Counted from the stretch's first letter, positions 31,571 to 41,491 are shown. The stretch: 64,000 nucleotides of DNA from Prevotella sp. tc2-28 (GCF_900107705.1 NZ_FNRE01000006.1:124001-188000), one strand, 5' to 3'. Made by a program: numbers and translations. The notes: generated by a model from the sequence alone, not told the origin.

Positions 31571-32175
31571 GCACTGCCATCCTTCAGACCACCTACTTCG
31601 GACCGATACAGTGGTATCAGAAACTACACCGCTTTGACCATTGCATGATAGAGCAATATGACTCCTACCAGAAGCAGACCTACCGCAACCGTTGTCTGAT
31701 AGCAACGGCGAATGGGGTGCAAGCACTCACCGTTCCCGTTGAGCATAACGATGATAAGATGCTGGTAAAAGATCTACGCATCAGTGATCACAACCAATGG
31801 CGCCGCATTCATTGGAATGCCCTGCAGTCAGCCTACAGCGAGAGTCCCTTCTTCGAATACTACGCTGATGATATCCGCCCCTTCTTCGAGAAGCGATACG
31901 AGTTCCTGGTTGACTTTAACGAGGCTATCCGCCAGGTCATCTGCAGGCTGATAGATATTCAGCCCGAAGTAGCATATACCTCTGCCTACAACCGACAATG
32001 GCCGGAGCCTACCGATTATCGTGAGGTGATACACGCCAAACATCCACAGACTGACAGCGACTTCGAGCCTCGCCAATACTGGCAGGTCTTCCAGCATAAG
32101 CTGGGCTTCCTGCCAAATCTGAGCATCCTCGATCTCCTGTTCTGCATGGGACCCGAATCTATTTTTTTTCTATAA
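31567..32175 (+). CDS. WbqC family protein
   Basis: 202 residues matching the WbqC-like family: LQTTYFGPIQWYQKLHRFD, QKQTYRNRCLIATANGVQAL, VPVEHNDDKMLVKDLRISDH, WRRIHWNALQSAYSESPFFE and a terminal FLPNLSILDLLFCMGPES. The family occurs in O-antigen and glycosylation loci but is also a constant neighbour of lepB in Bacteroidetes; biochemistry is unsettled. Translationally coupled to the preceding gene through ATGA. Confidence 0.9.
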   Translation: MSTAILQTTYFGPIQWYQKLHRFDHCMIEQYDSYQKQTYRNRCLIATANGVQALTVPVEHNDDKMLVKDLRISDHNQWRRIHWNALQSAYSESPFFEYYADDIRPFFEKRYEFLVDFNEAIRQVICRLIDIQPEVAYTSAYNRQWPEPTDYREVIHAKHPQTDSDFEPRQYWQVFQHKLGFLPNLSILDLLFCMGPESIFFL

Positions 32176-32203
32176 CATTATAAACCATTAATCAATTAAA
32201 AGA

Positions 32204-32761
32204 ATGAAAAGAATCAATTTGAAAGTGGCAGTTTGCCTTCTCGCAGGAAGTTTCCTGTTCAGTTCATGTTTCGTTGGTAAGTACGGACTTTGGAACAAGT
32301 ACATCAGCTGGCAGAACAATATGACTAATAATAAGTATGTCAACGCTATCGTTGGACTCATCCTCGTTCCCATCGTGGGTTCTATCTGTACACTGGTTGA
32401 CATCCTGGTGCTGAACAGCATCGAGTTCTGGTCAGGTACCAATCCTATGGCTGCCAACAACATCGGCAAGACGCAACAGGTGATGGGTCAGGACGGCCGC
32501 TACTATGCTGTTACCACCCTGAAGAACGGTTATGAGGTAAAGGCTCCTACTGGTGAGATTACCTATTTCATCCACAACGATGAGAATGACTCATGGTCTA
32601 TGGAACAGAACGGTGTACAGAAGGAAATCTTCCGCTTCGACGAAAAGGGTAACATCCAGGCTAACATCAATGGTGAGACAAAGGCTTTCACCCTCAACGA
32701 GACTGGTGTTTATCAGGCACGCATGATTGCCGGTGACGGAGTGTTCTTCGCTATGAACTAA
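32204..32761 (+). CDS. DUF3332 family lipoprotein
   Basis: 185 residues with a lipoprotein signal (SFLFSSCFVGKYGL), a central membrane segment (AIVGLILVPIVGSICTLVDI) and a beta-rich C-terminal half (GYEVKAPTGEITYFIHNDEN). The N-terminal part WNKYISWQNNMTNNKYVNAI matches DUF3332. Role unknown; probably envelope-associated. A strong terminator follows. Confidence 0.8.
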   Translation: MKRINLKVAVCLLAGSFLFSSCFVGKYGLWNKYISWQNNMTNNKYVNAIVGLILVPIVGSICTLVDILVLNSIEFWSGTNPMAANNIGKTQQVMGQDGRYYAVTTLKNGYEVKAPTGEITYFIHNDENDSWSMEQNGVQKEIFRFDEKGNIQANINGETKAFTLNETGVYQARMIAGDGVFFAMN

Positions 32762-32781
32762 TCCCTAGCCAACCCACAAAA

Positions 32782-32816
32782 AAAAGCGCCCCGTCTGAAA
32801 AGACGAGGCGTTTTTT
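32782..32816 (+). terminator. Terminator after the DUF3332 gene
   Basis: GC-rich stem GCGCCCCGTCT/AGACGAGGCG with one mismatch, A run before and T run after; it can work in both directions between convergent genes. Confidence 0.85.
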
Positions 32817-32832
32817 ATGATACTTACCTAAA

Positions 32833-33690
32833 TTAGTACTTAATAATCAGGTATTTCGAAACGCTCCAGAAACGGTCAGGATTGGTAATGGTAAGCACGG
32901 AAGCATCATTACCAGTCTTGGTAATCTTGTAAGAGTCTGCAGGCATCTGCGAAAGCACCTCAGCCTTATCGTCAGGAATCTGGAAGGTGGTAATCTCACG
33001 GATATCAATCTTCTGGAACAACTTCTTGTCAATATTGGAAGCATCCAGCTTCAGCTTCTTGAACAGCGAACCACCCTGAGCCAGACCGGCTGCCTTCAAT
33101 GCGCTCTTGTCGCCAATGAAGACGTAAGCCTCATTCATCTGGTTGGTCTTCTCGTTAATCTCCTGCTCTTTGGCTTTGGTATCCTCCTCCAACCCAGCAA
33201 CCTGCGTGTTGAGCTGGTTCACATTCTCCTTCAGCTCGCCAATCTCGAAGTTTCTCATCTCCAGTTCCTCAGACAACTTGGCAATAGCCTCATCCTTCTC
33301 CTCCAGCTGCTTCTTCAAAGCGGCAATAGTCTTCTGCATCTTTCCAGAATAGGCATTGCTGTCCTTCAGCTTCTTCTCGAGGATGTCCAAGCGCTCGCGC
33401 TGCTGTTTAAGAATGAGTTTATAAGCCTCCATATTTTGCTTAATCTGCTCCTTGCGAGACAACGAACTTTCACCGCTTGTACGAAGGACCGAACCTTCCA
33501 TGTCAACCACACTGTCCATGCTGATGTTCACGGCATCCAAGAAGAGGTTCATCTCGTCCATCTCCTCCATTTGAGCTCTCAACTCTGTACGCAGAGAGTC
33601 TGCCTCAGGGTTGCTCTCTGTCTTACCACCACAGGCTGCCATCATGCATACCAATGCGAACAGCCCAGCAAATACTCCAAATTTTTTCAT
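32833..33690 (-). CDS. Coiled-coil lipoprotein
   Basis: 285 residues: lipoprotein signal (LVCMMAACGGK), a long heptad-rich coiled coil from about 35 to 190 (KMQKTIAALKKQLEEKDEAI, IGELKENVNQLNTQVAGLEE), and a globular end of about 95 residues (FKKLKLDASNIDKKLFQKID, ADSYKITKTGNDASVLTITN). Common in Bacteroidales, no assigned function; anchored to a membrane and probably structural. Promoter box TATCTTTG at 33726-33733. Confidence 0.75.
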   Translation of the reverse strand: MKKFGVFAGLFALVCMMAACGGKTESNPEADSLRTELRAQMEEMDEMNLFLDAVNISMDSVVDMEGSVLRTSGESSLSRKEQIKQNMEAYKLILKQQRERLDILEKKLKDSNAYSGKMQKTIAALKKQLEEKDEAIAKLSEELEMRNFEIGELKENVNQLNTQVAGLEEDTKAKEQEINEKTNQMNEAYVFIGDKSALKAAGLAQGGSLFKKLKLDASNIDKKLFQKIDIREITTFQIPDDKAEVLSQMPADSYKITKTGNDASVLTITNPDRFWSVSKYLIIKY

Positions 33691-33725
33691 AATCGTTTAC
33701 GTTAAAAATACATACTTACTGGGTG

Positions 33726-33773
33726 CAAAGATACAACTTTATTCTTATAATTGCAATAATTATTGTAACTTTG
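33726..33773. promoter_or_regulatory. Divergent promoters
   Basis: TATCTTTG on the minus strand (33726-33733) for the coiled-coil lipoprotein and TAACTTTG on the plus strand (33766-33773) for the DUF3237 gene. Confidence 0.55.
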
Positions 33774-33801
33774 TCTCCAAATTATCCATTAACGACAGAA
33801 T

Positions 33802-34320
33802 ATGATGAAAAGATTAGCAGCTTACATGGTGGCTTTGCTGATGACCACACCTGTTTTCTCACAGACGTATCCGCCTAAGAATACGCCCACACTGGAGTTT
33901 GCCATGCAACTGAAAGTGACACTGGGCGAGACGTATAGCATCGAACAGACTCAGCACGGGCGACGCACGGTGATTCCCATCACTGGCGGCACCTTCGAGG
34001 GTCCTAACCTGAAAGGGACCATCCTCAACGGTGGAGCCGACTACCAACTGGTCAGCGAGGACGGTAGCCGTACCGAACTGGAGGCTATCTACAGCATCCG
34101 CACCGACGACGGCATATCCATTCATGTGCGTAACAATGGTATTGTATATAATGGTAAGGATGCTGAAGGCAAACCCTCATTCTATTTCAAGGCAGCTCCT
34201 CGGTTCGAGGCGCCTGCCAACAGTCGGTATGGATGGCTGAACAATGCCCTATTTGTCTGTGCGCCAGAATGGAGTCAGACATTCAAGGGTATCGTGCTGA
34301 ACGTATGGATGGTAAAATAG
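33802..34320 (+). CDS. Secreted DUF3237 protein
   Basis: 172 residues with a signal peptide (LLMTTPVFSQ) and the DUF3237 pattern: LEFAMQLKVTLGETYSI, PITGGTFEGPNLKGTILNGG, ADYQLVSEDGSRTELEAIYS, APRFEAPANSRYGWLNNALF. DUF3237 is a small beta-barrel family of unknown function, usually cytoplasmic; the export signal is notable. It ends directly at the stop of the convergent sensor gene. Confidence 0.85.
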   Translation: MMKRLAAYMVALLMTTPVFSQTYPPKNTPTLEFAMQLKVTLGETYSIEQTQHGRRTVIPITGGTFEGPNLKGTILNGGADYQLVSEDGSRTELEAIYSIRTDDGISIHVRNNGIVYNGKDAEGKPSFYFKAAPRFEAPANSRYGWLNNALFVCAPEWSQTFKGIVLNVWMVK

Positions 34321-36249
34321 TTACTTGCCGTCGGGCACCTCAAGGGTGAAACGACATCCGTCACGATAGTCACGGTCATAAATGAGGTCGCCTCCCAGAC
34401 TGATCGCATGGCGCTTGGTAAGCGGAAGTCCTAGTCCTAACCCTTCACTGAGGTCGTTCACCTTGGTGAAGGGTTTATACATCAAGTCGTAATAGTCTTC
34501 CGATATTCCCGGTCCCTTATCCTCAACGATAAAGCGCACGAAGGAGTCGGTATGGGTAATGAGGAGTTTGATGTGCTGCCCGTCAGAATACTTCGCTGCA
34601 TTATATAACAGTTCACGAAGACTGCGCATCAGATAGAGCTGACTGCTGGGTATACAGAAATCGTCTGCCAACTCTGTCTCGAAAAGAATGTTCAAGTTGG
34701 GAAAGTGCGACATCGTATACTCGATAGCCTCACGGCCTACCTCGTTACACGACACACTCTCATGTTTATGGCTATTCAGTTCCTCGGAGAGACCAATATC
34801 CGAACAGTCAAAGAGCATCATTACCAGACGGGTTAGCGTCGTTGCATTGTGTTTCATCGTCTCGGTGATGTTTGCCAACTCCTCGGCAGGCAATATGGAT
34901 GTGCCGTCGTTTTGCTGGCTTAGACAGTCATACATCACCTGCGAGAAACCGGTGAGGATGTTCAACGGTGTGCGTATCTGATGCGTCACATTTTGGATAA
35001 AGAGGGTTTTCTGCTTGACTGCTTCCTCGGCCTTGAGGTTGGCCTGTACCAGCTCATCGTTCCGCTGCTGAGCGACCTCTGTGGTATAACGGATGCTGCC
35101 CAAGTGGAAATTGAGTGATTCCTGCATGGCAGCAAAGCTATTCTGCAGTCGTCCGATGACATCTTCCCGATGGGTGTGAGGAATCAGCAAATCATAATGA
35201 CCGCTAGCTATGTGCTCCGACTGAAGAAGCAACTGACTGAGGGGATGAATAGTATGGGCTACTGCCCTTCGACAAAGCAATAATATAATCAATAATCCCG
35301 TAATAATCAGCAGGACTATCAGATAAGCCAATTGATGATAATTCCAAAGGATATCACTTTCCGGACATACCAATGCGAGGCTCCAGTTGGTACCTGTCAG
35401 TGGACAATAGCTGACAAGACATTTTCCCTCTGGCATCTTGACTCGCATACACCCCTTATTACCTGCAGTCATCTCATGTCCCAATACGATAAGCCCTGCA
35501 TCTGACTGTGGGTCAGCATCAGTGAAAATGGACTTTTTGAAAAGGCGCGTCGTGTCAGGATGAATGATATAATCACCATTGCCTCCCAAGAGCATAAAGT
35601 AAGCATGTGGGTAAGGATGGCTGGCACTGTTGATGGCCGAGGCAAGATTACGTAATGACAAATCGGTGGAGATAATACCAACGAAGCGTCCGTCCTTGGT
35701 ATGCAGAGGCTTACAATAGGAAGCTATAAGCTCGGTGGTGTAAAGCGTTCCCTCATTATAATCATCGTAGGGCTCCACCCAACAAGCACTACCGAGTTCA
35801 CGTGCCGTCTTATACCATACCTTGTCGAAATACTCATACTCAGCTTCGCGGACGGTTTTCACCGAATCGCCTTTACGAACAGAGTAAGCTGAGAAATAGC
35901 GACCAAACTGGGGGAAAACACCTGGCTCTGCTGTGATAGAACAACCATTTACATGACGGTTCATCCATACGATACGACTGGATACGGAGAGGAGTTTCTC
36001 AGGAGAGAAATCTTCCTCAACAAGCCACAAATTGGAATTCGTCGCCGTCTCAATGGTATTCAAATATGTCCTGACACGCTGCATCGTGGACAGCAGCATG
36101 CTATTGGCCCGCGCCGTTGCTTCCTGACGGATGAAATAACGCGATTGCAGGAACATGACACCCAACGACAGGACAAAGATTGGGACAGCAAGCAGCAGAA
36201 TACTAATGCTAAGCTTGGCTGGCAGGCTGCGGCGAATCTTACTTACCAT
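34321..36249 (-). CDS. Sensor histidine kinase with double-Cache domain
   Basis: 642 residues from the Met at 36249. Membrane helix (ISILLLAVPIFVLSLGVMFL), dCache-type periplasmic domain (ELIASYCKPLHTKDGRFVGI, YFMLLGGNGDYIIHPDTTRL), second helix (LAYLIVLLIITGLLIILLLC), HAMP, H-box VTHQIRTPLNILTG near 420, and a full HATPase with ELLYNAAKYS, VEDKGPGI and GLGLGLPLTK. An orthodox kinase without receiver; no response regulator gene is adjacent. The start overlaps the preceding, degenerate sensor gene by 11 bp. Confidence 0.92.
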   Translation of the reverse strand: MVSKIRRSLPAKLSISILLLAVPIFVLSLGVMFLQSRYFIRQEATARANSMLLSTMQRVRTYLNTIETATNSNLWLVEEDFSPEKLLSVSSRIVWMNRHVNGCSITAEPGVFPQFGRYFSAYSVRKGDSVKTVREAEYEYFDKVWYKTARELGSACWVEPYDDYNEGTLYTTELIASYCKPLHTKDGRFVGIISTDLSLRNLASAINSASHPYPHAYFMLLGGNGDYIIHPDTTRLFKKSIFTDADPQSDAGLIVLGHEMTAGNKGCMRVKMPEGKCLVSYCPLTGTNWSLALVCPESDILWNYHQLAYLIVLLIITGLLIILLLCRRAVAHTIHPLSQLLLQSEHIASGHYDLLIPHTHREDVIGRLQNSFAAMQESLNFHLGSIRYTTEVAQQRNDELVQANLKAEEAVKQKTLFIQNVTHQIRTPLNILTGFSQVMYDCLSQQNDGTSILPAEELANITETMKHNATTLTRLVMMLFDCSDIGLSEELNSHKHESVSCNEVGREAIEYTMSHFPNLNILFETELADDFCIPSSQLYLMRSLRELLYNAAKYSDGQHIKLLITHTDSFVRFIVEDKGPGISEDYYDLMYKPFTKVNDLSEGLGLGLPLTKRHAISLGGDLIYDRDYRDGCRFTLEVPDGK

Positions 36250-37783
36250 AGCGCACCCCCTTTCCCTTTTCACTGTCTGAAGCATCCAGCAGATGGTTCA
36301 GCAGGTCAGTAATCACCTTACTCTCAGCATTGATGGTCTTTACCTCCTCTTCAGCCTGTTCCGTAACGTCAGTAGTGTCTTCTTTCTCCGATGCAGACTT
36401 GCTGGCCATGTGGCAGAGTGTCTCAACACTTTCACTGATGGCATTCGCGGGCTTTATCATCTGGTTGGTCATGTTGTGCAGGAAGGTGAGTTTCATACGG
36501 TCAGCTTCCTGTGTCCGCTTAATGACTTTCTGCAACACTTCACTACGCTCCTTTAGAACAGTAGTCAGCTGCTTCAGCTCGCCGACATGGGCAGCCAATG
36601 CCTGTTGCATCTGATGGAAATGACGTTGTAACTGACCTATCTCGTCCTCGCGGGTGGTAGTCGGAATCATTTCATTGTAGTTGCCTTCTGCAATATGCTG
36701 GGCAGACTTCGTCAACATGCGCAAGGGTAACAACTGACGGTGCGTAATGCTACGGCAAAGAACGTAGAAGAGCAACAGGCCGATGATGGCAATCGCCAAT
36801 ACATAATACAGCAGTTTGTTATAGTCGCCGAAGATATCATCCTCAGGATAAACGACACCTACACTCCAGCCAAGCTTCTCCATTGATCGTCCAGGTACCT
36901 CATATCGAGTAAAAGGCTTATAGAACACATAACAGTCTTTCCCGTCAAGCTGAAATCGTTTGTAGCCCGTCTTGCCTGCCATCATTGCTTCAGCTGCTTC
37001 CCGCACAGAAGCGCCAACCCCTTTCTCCAACTGGGTATACACGGTTTCATGCAGGAGTTTATTTGTATCGGGATGGACAAGATACGAACCATTACGACCC
37101 AACAGTGTTGTATATCCATTGGGAGAGGGTTTGGCAGCCATCACAATTTGCGATAGCAGACTGAGAGCCACATCTGCAGCCAATACACCCACACACTTAC
37201 CTTCGCGACTGAAAATAGGTAAACTGAAAGTTGTCAGTGCTTCGCCTTCAACCTCTTCGTTCTTCATGGGGTCAGACCAGATGGCACGTTGTTTCTTGAT
37301 AGGTTCTGCAAACCATGCCTGCTCCGTATAGGGTCGATGACCAAAAGTGCTGGTAGTTACCAAATCCGACTTGTCTGTGGTCATCATACTCTTCCCACGA
37401 CGACGAACATAAGTCATAAACAAGTCATGGTCTGCATAGTAATGGGGAGTAAAGGCTATTGCACAACCCACTATGTAAGGATTACACTGCACTAACCGGC
37501 GACAATAGTCCTCCATCTTTTCCGGTTCGTTGACATGTGGCAATACGTCCCAGTAGATGTTTCCTGCCGACTGTTCAACGCTCAACAGGATATTGTCTAT
37601 ATGCTGCAAGGTACCCGCCAGTGTCTGCTCTGCGTTCTGCAGTGCCTCTCCTCTCACCGTCTGACGTGCAAACACGAACATCACCGCCAACGACGACGTC
37701 AGCAAGATGGCTATCGCAAAGACAACCATACAACTCAAACGGACAGACAAGGTCCTGGTGATTATTTTAGGTATTTTCAGCAT
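36239..37783 (-). CDS. Degenerate sensor: dCache-HAMP protein with inactive H-box and no ATPase domain
   Basis: 514 residues from the Met at 37783, close behind a TATCTTTG box (37793-37800). Same plan as the downstream kinase: membrane helix, dCache domain (TFSLPIFSREGKCVGVLAAD, TTLLGRNGSYLVHPDTNKLL), helix (YYVLAIAIIGLLLFYVLC), HAMP (REDEIGQLQRHFHQMQQALA). The dimerisation helix reads FLHNMTNQMIKPANAI where the sister kinase has NVTHQIRTPL, so the phospho-accepting His is Asn. After it only about 60 polar residues follow and no HATPase. Probably a receptor that works by heterodimer or phosphorylation-independent coupling with the overlapping kinase gene. Confidence 0.85.
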   Translation of the reverse strand: MLKIPKIITRTLSVRLSCMVVFAIAILLTSSLAVMFVFARQTVRGEALQNAEQTLAGTLQHIDNILLSVEQSAGNIYWDVLPHVNEPEKMEDYCRRLVQCNPYIVGCAIAFTPHYYADHDLFMTYVRRRGKSMMTTDKSDLVTTSTFGHRPYTEQAWFAEPIKKQRAIWSDPMKNEEVEGEALTTFSLPIFSREGKCVGVLAADVALSLLSQIVMAAKPSPNGYTTLLGRNGSYLVHPDTNKLLHETVYTQLEKGVGASVREAAEAMMAGKTGYKRFQLDGKDCYVFYKPFTRYEVPGRSMEKLGWSVGVVYPEDDIFGDYNKLLYYVLAIAIIGLLLFYVLCRSITHRQLLPLRMLTKSAQHIAEGNYNEMIPTTTREDEIGQLQRHFHQMQQALAAHVGELKQLTTVLKERSEVLQKVIKRTQEADRMKLTFLHNMTNQMIKPANAISESVETLCHMASKSASEKEDTTDVTEQAEEEVKTINAESKVITDLLNHLLDASDSEKGKGVRYGK

Positions 37784-37845
37784 AAACCGTTGCAAAGATA
37801 GTGTAATCCCTGCAAAATACAAAGCAAAGGCTGTATCTAATTTTT

Positions 37846-38241
37846 CTACTTACGCTTCCAGGTTTGTGTCTCGTACAGGAATCCTATGTAGCCACGCACC
37901 TTAAGTTTGTCACCATCCAACCAGATAGCACATTTGTAATCCTTACCATTCTTGGGGTTGTAGATACGTCCTCCCTCCCACTTGTCTTTCTTCTTGGTAA
38001 GTCCAGAGAGCAGATGAACACCCATCAGCTTACGACTGCGCAGTTTTTCGTCGGGATTGTGAACATCCCGGGTGTCAGGACCTTTTTCCAACCACACTAT
38101 CTTACCGTTCAACTTACCGTTGGACTCGTAGATTTCTACCTGTGCATCACCTGCCTCGGTAATCCACTTACCTGTGATGTCCTGCGAATAACCTGCCAGA
38201 CACATCAGCATGCATACCATGCTCAAAAAAATTCTTTTCAT
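37846..38241 (-). CDS. Secreted DUF2147 protein
   Basis: 131 residues from the ATG at 38241: signal peptide (SMVCMLMCLAGYSQ) and the DUF2147 fold (ITGKWITEAGDAQVEIYESN, KLNGKIVWLEKG, LMGVHLLSGLTKKKDKWEGG, YKCAIWLDGDKLKVRGYIGF, TQTWKRK). A lipocalin-like periplasmic protein of unknown role, often near envelope or stress genes. It follows the GH31 gene by 7 bp and is probably co-transcribed. Confidence 0.88.
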   Translation of the reverse strand: MKRIFLSMVCMLMCLAGYSQDITGKWITEAGDAQVEIYESNGKLNGKIVWLEKGPDTRDVHNPDEKLRSRKLMGVHLLSGLTKKKDKWEGGRIYNPKNGKDYKCAIWLDGDKLKVRGYIGFLYETQTWKRK

Positions 38242-38248
38242 TGTCAAT

Positions 38249-40579
38249 CTATTGAATTATTGTTTGGATTGTTTTGTCACCAGGTTTATAGAGCAAACCC
38301 TCACACTTCTTGGCGCTCGCCTTGTAGGCCTTAAACGATACTTGGTCCCAGTTAATCTTATCTGTTCGTTGTGCAAGAGGTGCATGAGGAATCAGAGAAC
38401 CGTCTCGAACAAGGATGATAGCAGGTATTTTTCCTGCTTGAATATTCTGATAGCCACCCTCGTAAACCTTGCCATTCTGATAGTCAATCCATTTACCTTT
38501 TGGCAGATAGACCGTCCGCTCATTGCCTGACTCCATCAGAGGAGCTACAAGCATCTGCGAACCGAACATATACTCATCTTCAACAAGCCATGCACCAGCA
38601 TCGTGAGGGAACTCCACTAACAGCGCGCGCACCATTGGCAGGCCACGTTCAGAGCAGTCTTTGGCCTGAGCATAGACATAAGGCATCAGTTTGTATTTCA
38701 TCTCAGCGCAAGCACGGAAGGCGTCAGTAAACGACTCGGAGATAAGCCAAGGTTCAGTAGGAGGAGCGCCGTGTGCCCTTGTATGGCTGGAGAGGAATCC
38801 AAAAGGCAGCCAGCGACGATAGATATCTTCCGGTGAGGCGGTAACGAATCCACCCATGTCGTGACTCCAGAAAGAGAATCCGCTGAGTCCAAAGCTTAGG
38901 CCTCCGCGAAGGTCACCAAGCATACCGGTATTGGTTGTTGCGGCATCGCCTCCCCAATGCAAGGCATAACGCTGAGAACCAGCCCATGCAGAACGTGCCC
39001 AGATAATACCCTCGCCGGGATGCGAACGCTCAACCACTTCGAAAAGAGCCTTGTTATAACGCAACGGATATAGGTTGTGCTCATAAAGTCCACCCTTGCC
39101 ACTATGATAAAAACCATGATAGGGAGCTGCCTCGCCAAAATCACACTTTATGGTGGAAACGCCCTGCTTCATAAGTCCCGCAATCTTCGATTGATACCAA
39201 CTGACAGTTTCTGGATTGGAGAAATCAAGGATAGCATCCTCCACCGGCATTCCGCCAGTAGCATTCACCACGTGCAAGCCTCGGTCGACTATCTCAGGGA
39301 AGAAACGGTTCTTGGGTGTGAAATAAGGCAACTGCCAAAGACAGGTATGAAAACCTTGCTCGGAGAGTTGCTTCAGCATGCCGACAGGATCCTTAAAACG
39401 GTCTTTGGCAAACTCATAGTCACACTGCCAGTCAACACCGAACCATCCTGTGTCGAAGTGTATCACGTCAGAAGGAATCTTATGGGCACGCAACTGCCGT
39501 GCTATTTCCAGACCTTCCTCTTGGGAGAAATAGGTAATACGGCTCATCCAGGTACCAAAGCTCCAAAGAGGCAGCATAGGTGACTTGCCGGTGATATCGG
39601 TATATTCGTTCAGGATATCCTTCGGCTCTCCGAAAAATACGAAGATATCAATCTGTTCATCAGCCATAAATAGGCGATTTGCACCAATGTATGAAGCACC
39701 GAAATCACAAGTGACAGGCGCCGAGGTGTGCATGAAGATACCATAACCACGATTCGAGAAGAAGAAGGGTACAGGCTTATATTGACCATCGGTTTCCGGT
39801 CCCTGCGGATCGGTAACGGAGAGATGCACTTTCTGGCCCACCTTGTTCAAGGAGGTAAACGACTCACCACAGCCATAGATACGCTCACCGGGAGCCAACG
39901 TCAGCACAGGGTTCACACTGCGGGAATTGTCACTGCCTCGTTTGATAAACGAAAACGGCAGAAGCTTCACCTGACTCGAATCATTATCAATGATATGGCG
40001 TGTTTGCGTCAGTATCTTTCCTTTTGCGTCTTTGATGATAAGACGCCACGGATACTTTTGTATTTCTATGGTACCGTAGGAGGAACTATAGACAATGCTT
40101 TTCGCTGTCTGCTTGTTATTCCAAAGAGGACTCTTCTGTCGGTTCTTGAATTGTTCGCAGAACATGACATCATCCTGATCGTTTTCTTTGGGCATTATGG
40201 GCGTGGTGAGCATACGGATTCTCGCAGTTCGAGGCGTAATGAACTCCACATACAGTTTTAACGCCGGGTCGTTCTCATAGGCGGCATCAGGGAAGTCAAG
40301 CATCTGCATACGCACAGGCCAATAGCCATTGAGATTAAAAGCCTGACGAGGAGACATGCGATAGCGTTTCCACTGTACCAGTCCCTCTCCTCTCGAAGCA
40401 TCGAAACTCATCAGCGAGTCTGCCAGGAAGTAAGTATTAGACAAGTCGTAGAAGTCTGTCGACATATCTTTTTGCATACACTGCAGGTATTGGATACCGG
40501 CATTGGTCTGAAGTTGTGCACTGCCAACTATTGAACAGCAAAAGGCACACAAAAGGGGGAAAAGTCGCTTTACCATCAT
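38249..40579 (-). CDS. Secreted GH31 glycoside hydrolase (alpha-xylosidase/alpha-glucosidase type)
   Basis: 776 residues with a signal peptide (LLCAFCCSIVGSAQ). GH31 features: N-terminal beta domain with GERIYGCGESFTSLNK, (beta/alpha)8 core from about 320 (LPLWSFGTWMSRITYFSQEE, VIHFDTGWFGVDWQCDYEFA), catalytic nucleophile Asp in STIKCDFGEAAPYHGFYHSG, general acid Asp in LHWGGDAATTNTG, and DEYMFGSQMLVAPLMESGNE. The KCDFGE and FDTGWF forms resemble YicI-like alpha-xylosidases. Periplasmic oligosaccharide trimming is likely; linkage specificity is inference. Confidence 0.9.
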   Translation of the reverse strand: MMVKRLFPLLCAFCCSIVGSAQLQTNAGIQYLQCMQKDMSTDFYDLSNTYFLADSLMSFDASRGEGLVQWKRYRMSPRQAFNLNGYWPVRMQMLDFPDAAYENDPALKLYVEFITPRTARIRMLTTPIMPKENDQDDVMFCEQFKNRQKSPLWNNKQTAKSIVYSSSYGTIEIQKYPWRLIIKDAKGKILTQTRHIIDNDSSQVKLLPFSFIKRGSDNSRSVNPVLTLAPGERIYGCGESFTSLNKVGQKVHLSVTDPQGPETDGQYKPVPFFFSNRGYGIFMHTSAPVTCDFGASYIGANRLFMADEQIDIFVFFGEPKDILNEYTDITGKSPMLPLWSFGTWMSRITYFSQEEGLEIARQLRAHKIPSDVIHFDTGWFGVDWQCDYEFAKDRFKDPVGMLKQLSEQGFHTCLWQLPYFTPKNRFFPEIVDRGLHVVNATGGMPVEDAILDFSNPETVSWYQSKIAGLMKQGVSTIKCDFGEAAPYHGFYHSGKGGLYEHNLYPLRYNKALFEVVERSHPGEGIIWARSAWAGSQRYALHWGGDAATTNTGMLGDLRGGLSFGLSGFSFWSHDMGGFVTASPEDIYRRWLPFGFLSSHTRAHGAPPTEPWLISESFTDAFRACAEMKYKLMPYVYAQAKDCSERGLPMVRALLVEFPHDAGAWLVEDEYMFGSQMLVAPLMESGNERTVYLPKGKWIDYQNGKVYEGGYQNIQAGKIPAIILVRDGSLIPHAPLAQRTDKINWDQVSFKAYKASAKKCEGLLYKPGDKTIQTIIQ

Positions 40580-40608
40580 TGTCTATTACTTCTCTAATGT
40601 CTTTGTTT

Positions 40609-41334
40609 TTATTCGTAATCGTCTATCACCGAGTTCATAAAGTCCATCATCGGCTTGGCCGCACGGAACATGTGCTCCATCTCGTCGAGCCAAGAGTCAC
40701 CTTCGAAGAAACTGTTTGATACTGCATGCCAACAACAGTAGTCCTTCAGACGCAGATACTTCACATAAGGCCAGTCTTTGGGGAAACCTGAAGGACAGGT
40801 CTTCAACTTAGTCAGTCCGAATCCCTGAGGCTGATCCCAACTGTCGACATTCGTTGGTTCCTTAAAACTGCCAGAGTCGTCACTGCCGTAGTATTTCAGA
40901 AAATCTTCACTCTCCACACATCTGAGCCACTCTTCCGTATTTCCCATCATCTCATTGCGACACGAGGTCAGGATATTCGTTGGCAGCCAGTAGTTGCCTA
41001 CTGCCAACAGACAATGGTCTGGTTCCAGATGGAGATAATATCCTCCCCTCAGTGCCTTTTTGCCCTTGGCATTGATATAGGCACCAAGATGATTCTTGTA
41101 AGGGGACTTGTCCAGTGAAAAACGCGTGTCGCGATAGAAGCGATAGGTACAGTCCTTCACCTGCACATGGGCAATCTCGGGATCAAACGTCACGATACGC
41201 TCCAATGCTTGCTGCACGCCCTGTTCGAACTCGGCTCTAACGGCTTCATATTCCTGTTTGTGTTCTTGAAACCATTCACGGTTGTTATTGGCCATGATCT
41301 GTCGCAGGAATTTCAGTATCTTTTTCTGGTTCAT
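40609..41334 (-). CDS. DUF2461 family protein
   Basis: 241 residues from the Met at 41334: ILKFLRQIMANNNREWFQEH, KDCTYRFYRDTRFSLDKSPY, KNHLGAYINAKGKKALRGGY and YLHLEPDHCLLAVGNYWLPT are the signature of DUF2461 (TIGR02453). No function known; cytoplasmic. A TATTTTTG-like box lies near 41376-41383. Confidence 0.9.
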   Translation of the reverse strand: MNQKKILKFLRQIMANNNREWFQEHKQEYEAVRAEFEQGVQQALERIVTFDPEIAHVQVKDCTYRFYRDTRFSLDKSPYKNHLGAYINAKGKKALRGGYYLHLEPDHCLLAVGNYWLPTNILTSCRNEMMGNTEEWLRCVESEDFLKYYGSDDSGSFKEPTNVDSWDQPQGFGLTKLKTCPSGFPKDWPYVKYLRLKDYCCWHAVSNSFFEGDSWLDEMEHMFRAAKPMMDFMNSVIDDYE

Positions 41335-41491
41335 ACGCTTCTGTTGATAAGCATCTATGGTTTCTGAATTCTGTTGCAAAAATACGAAATTGTTTTTATC
41401 TATCCAATATTTTCATTCCTTTTTTATGAGAATTATTTGGAGTCTTAAAAAAATACGTTACCTTTGCATGGCTATGACAAAAAGTTTCACA

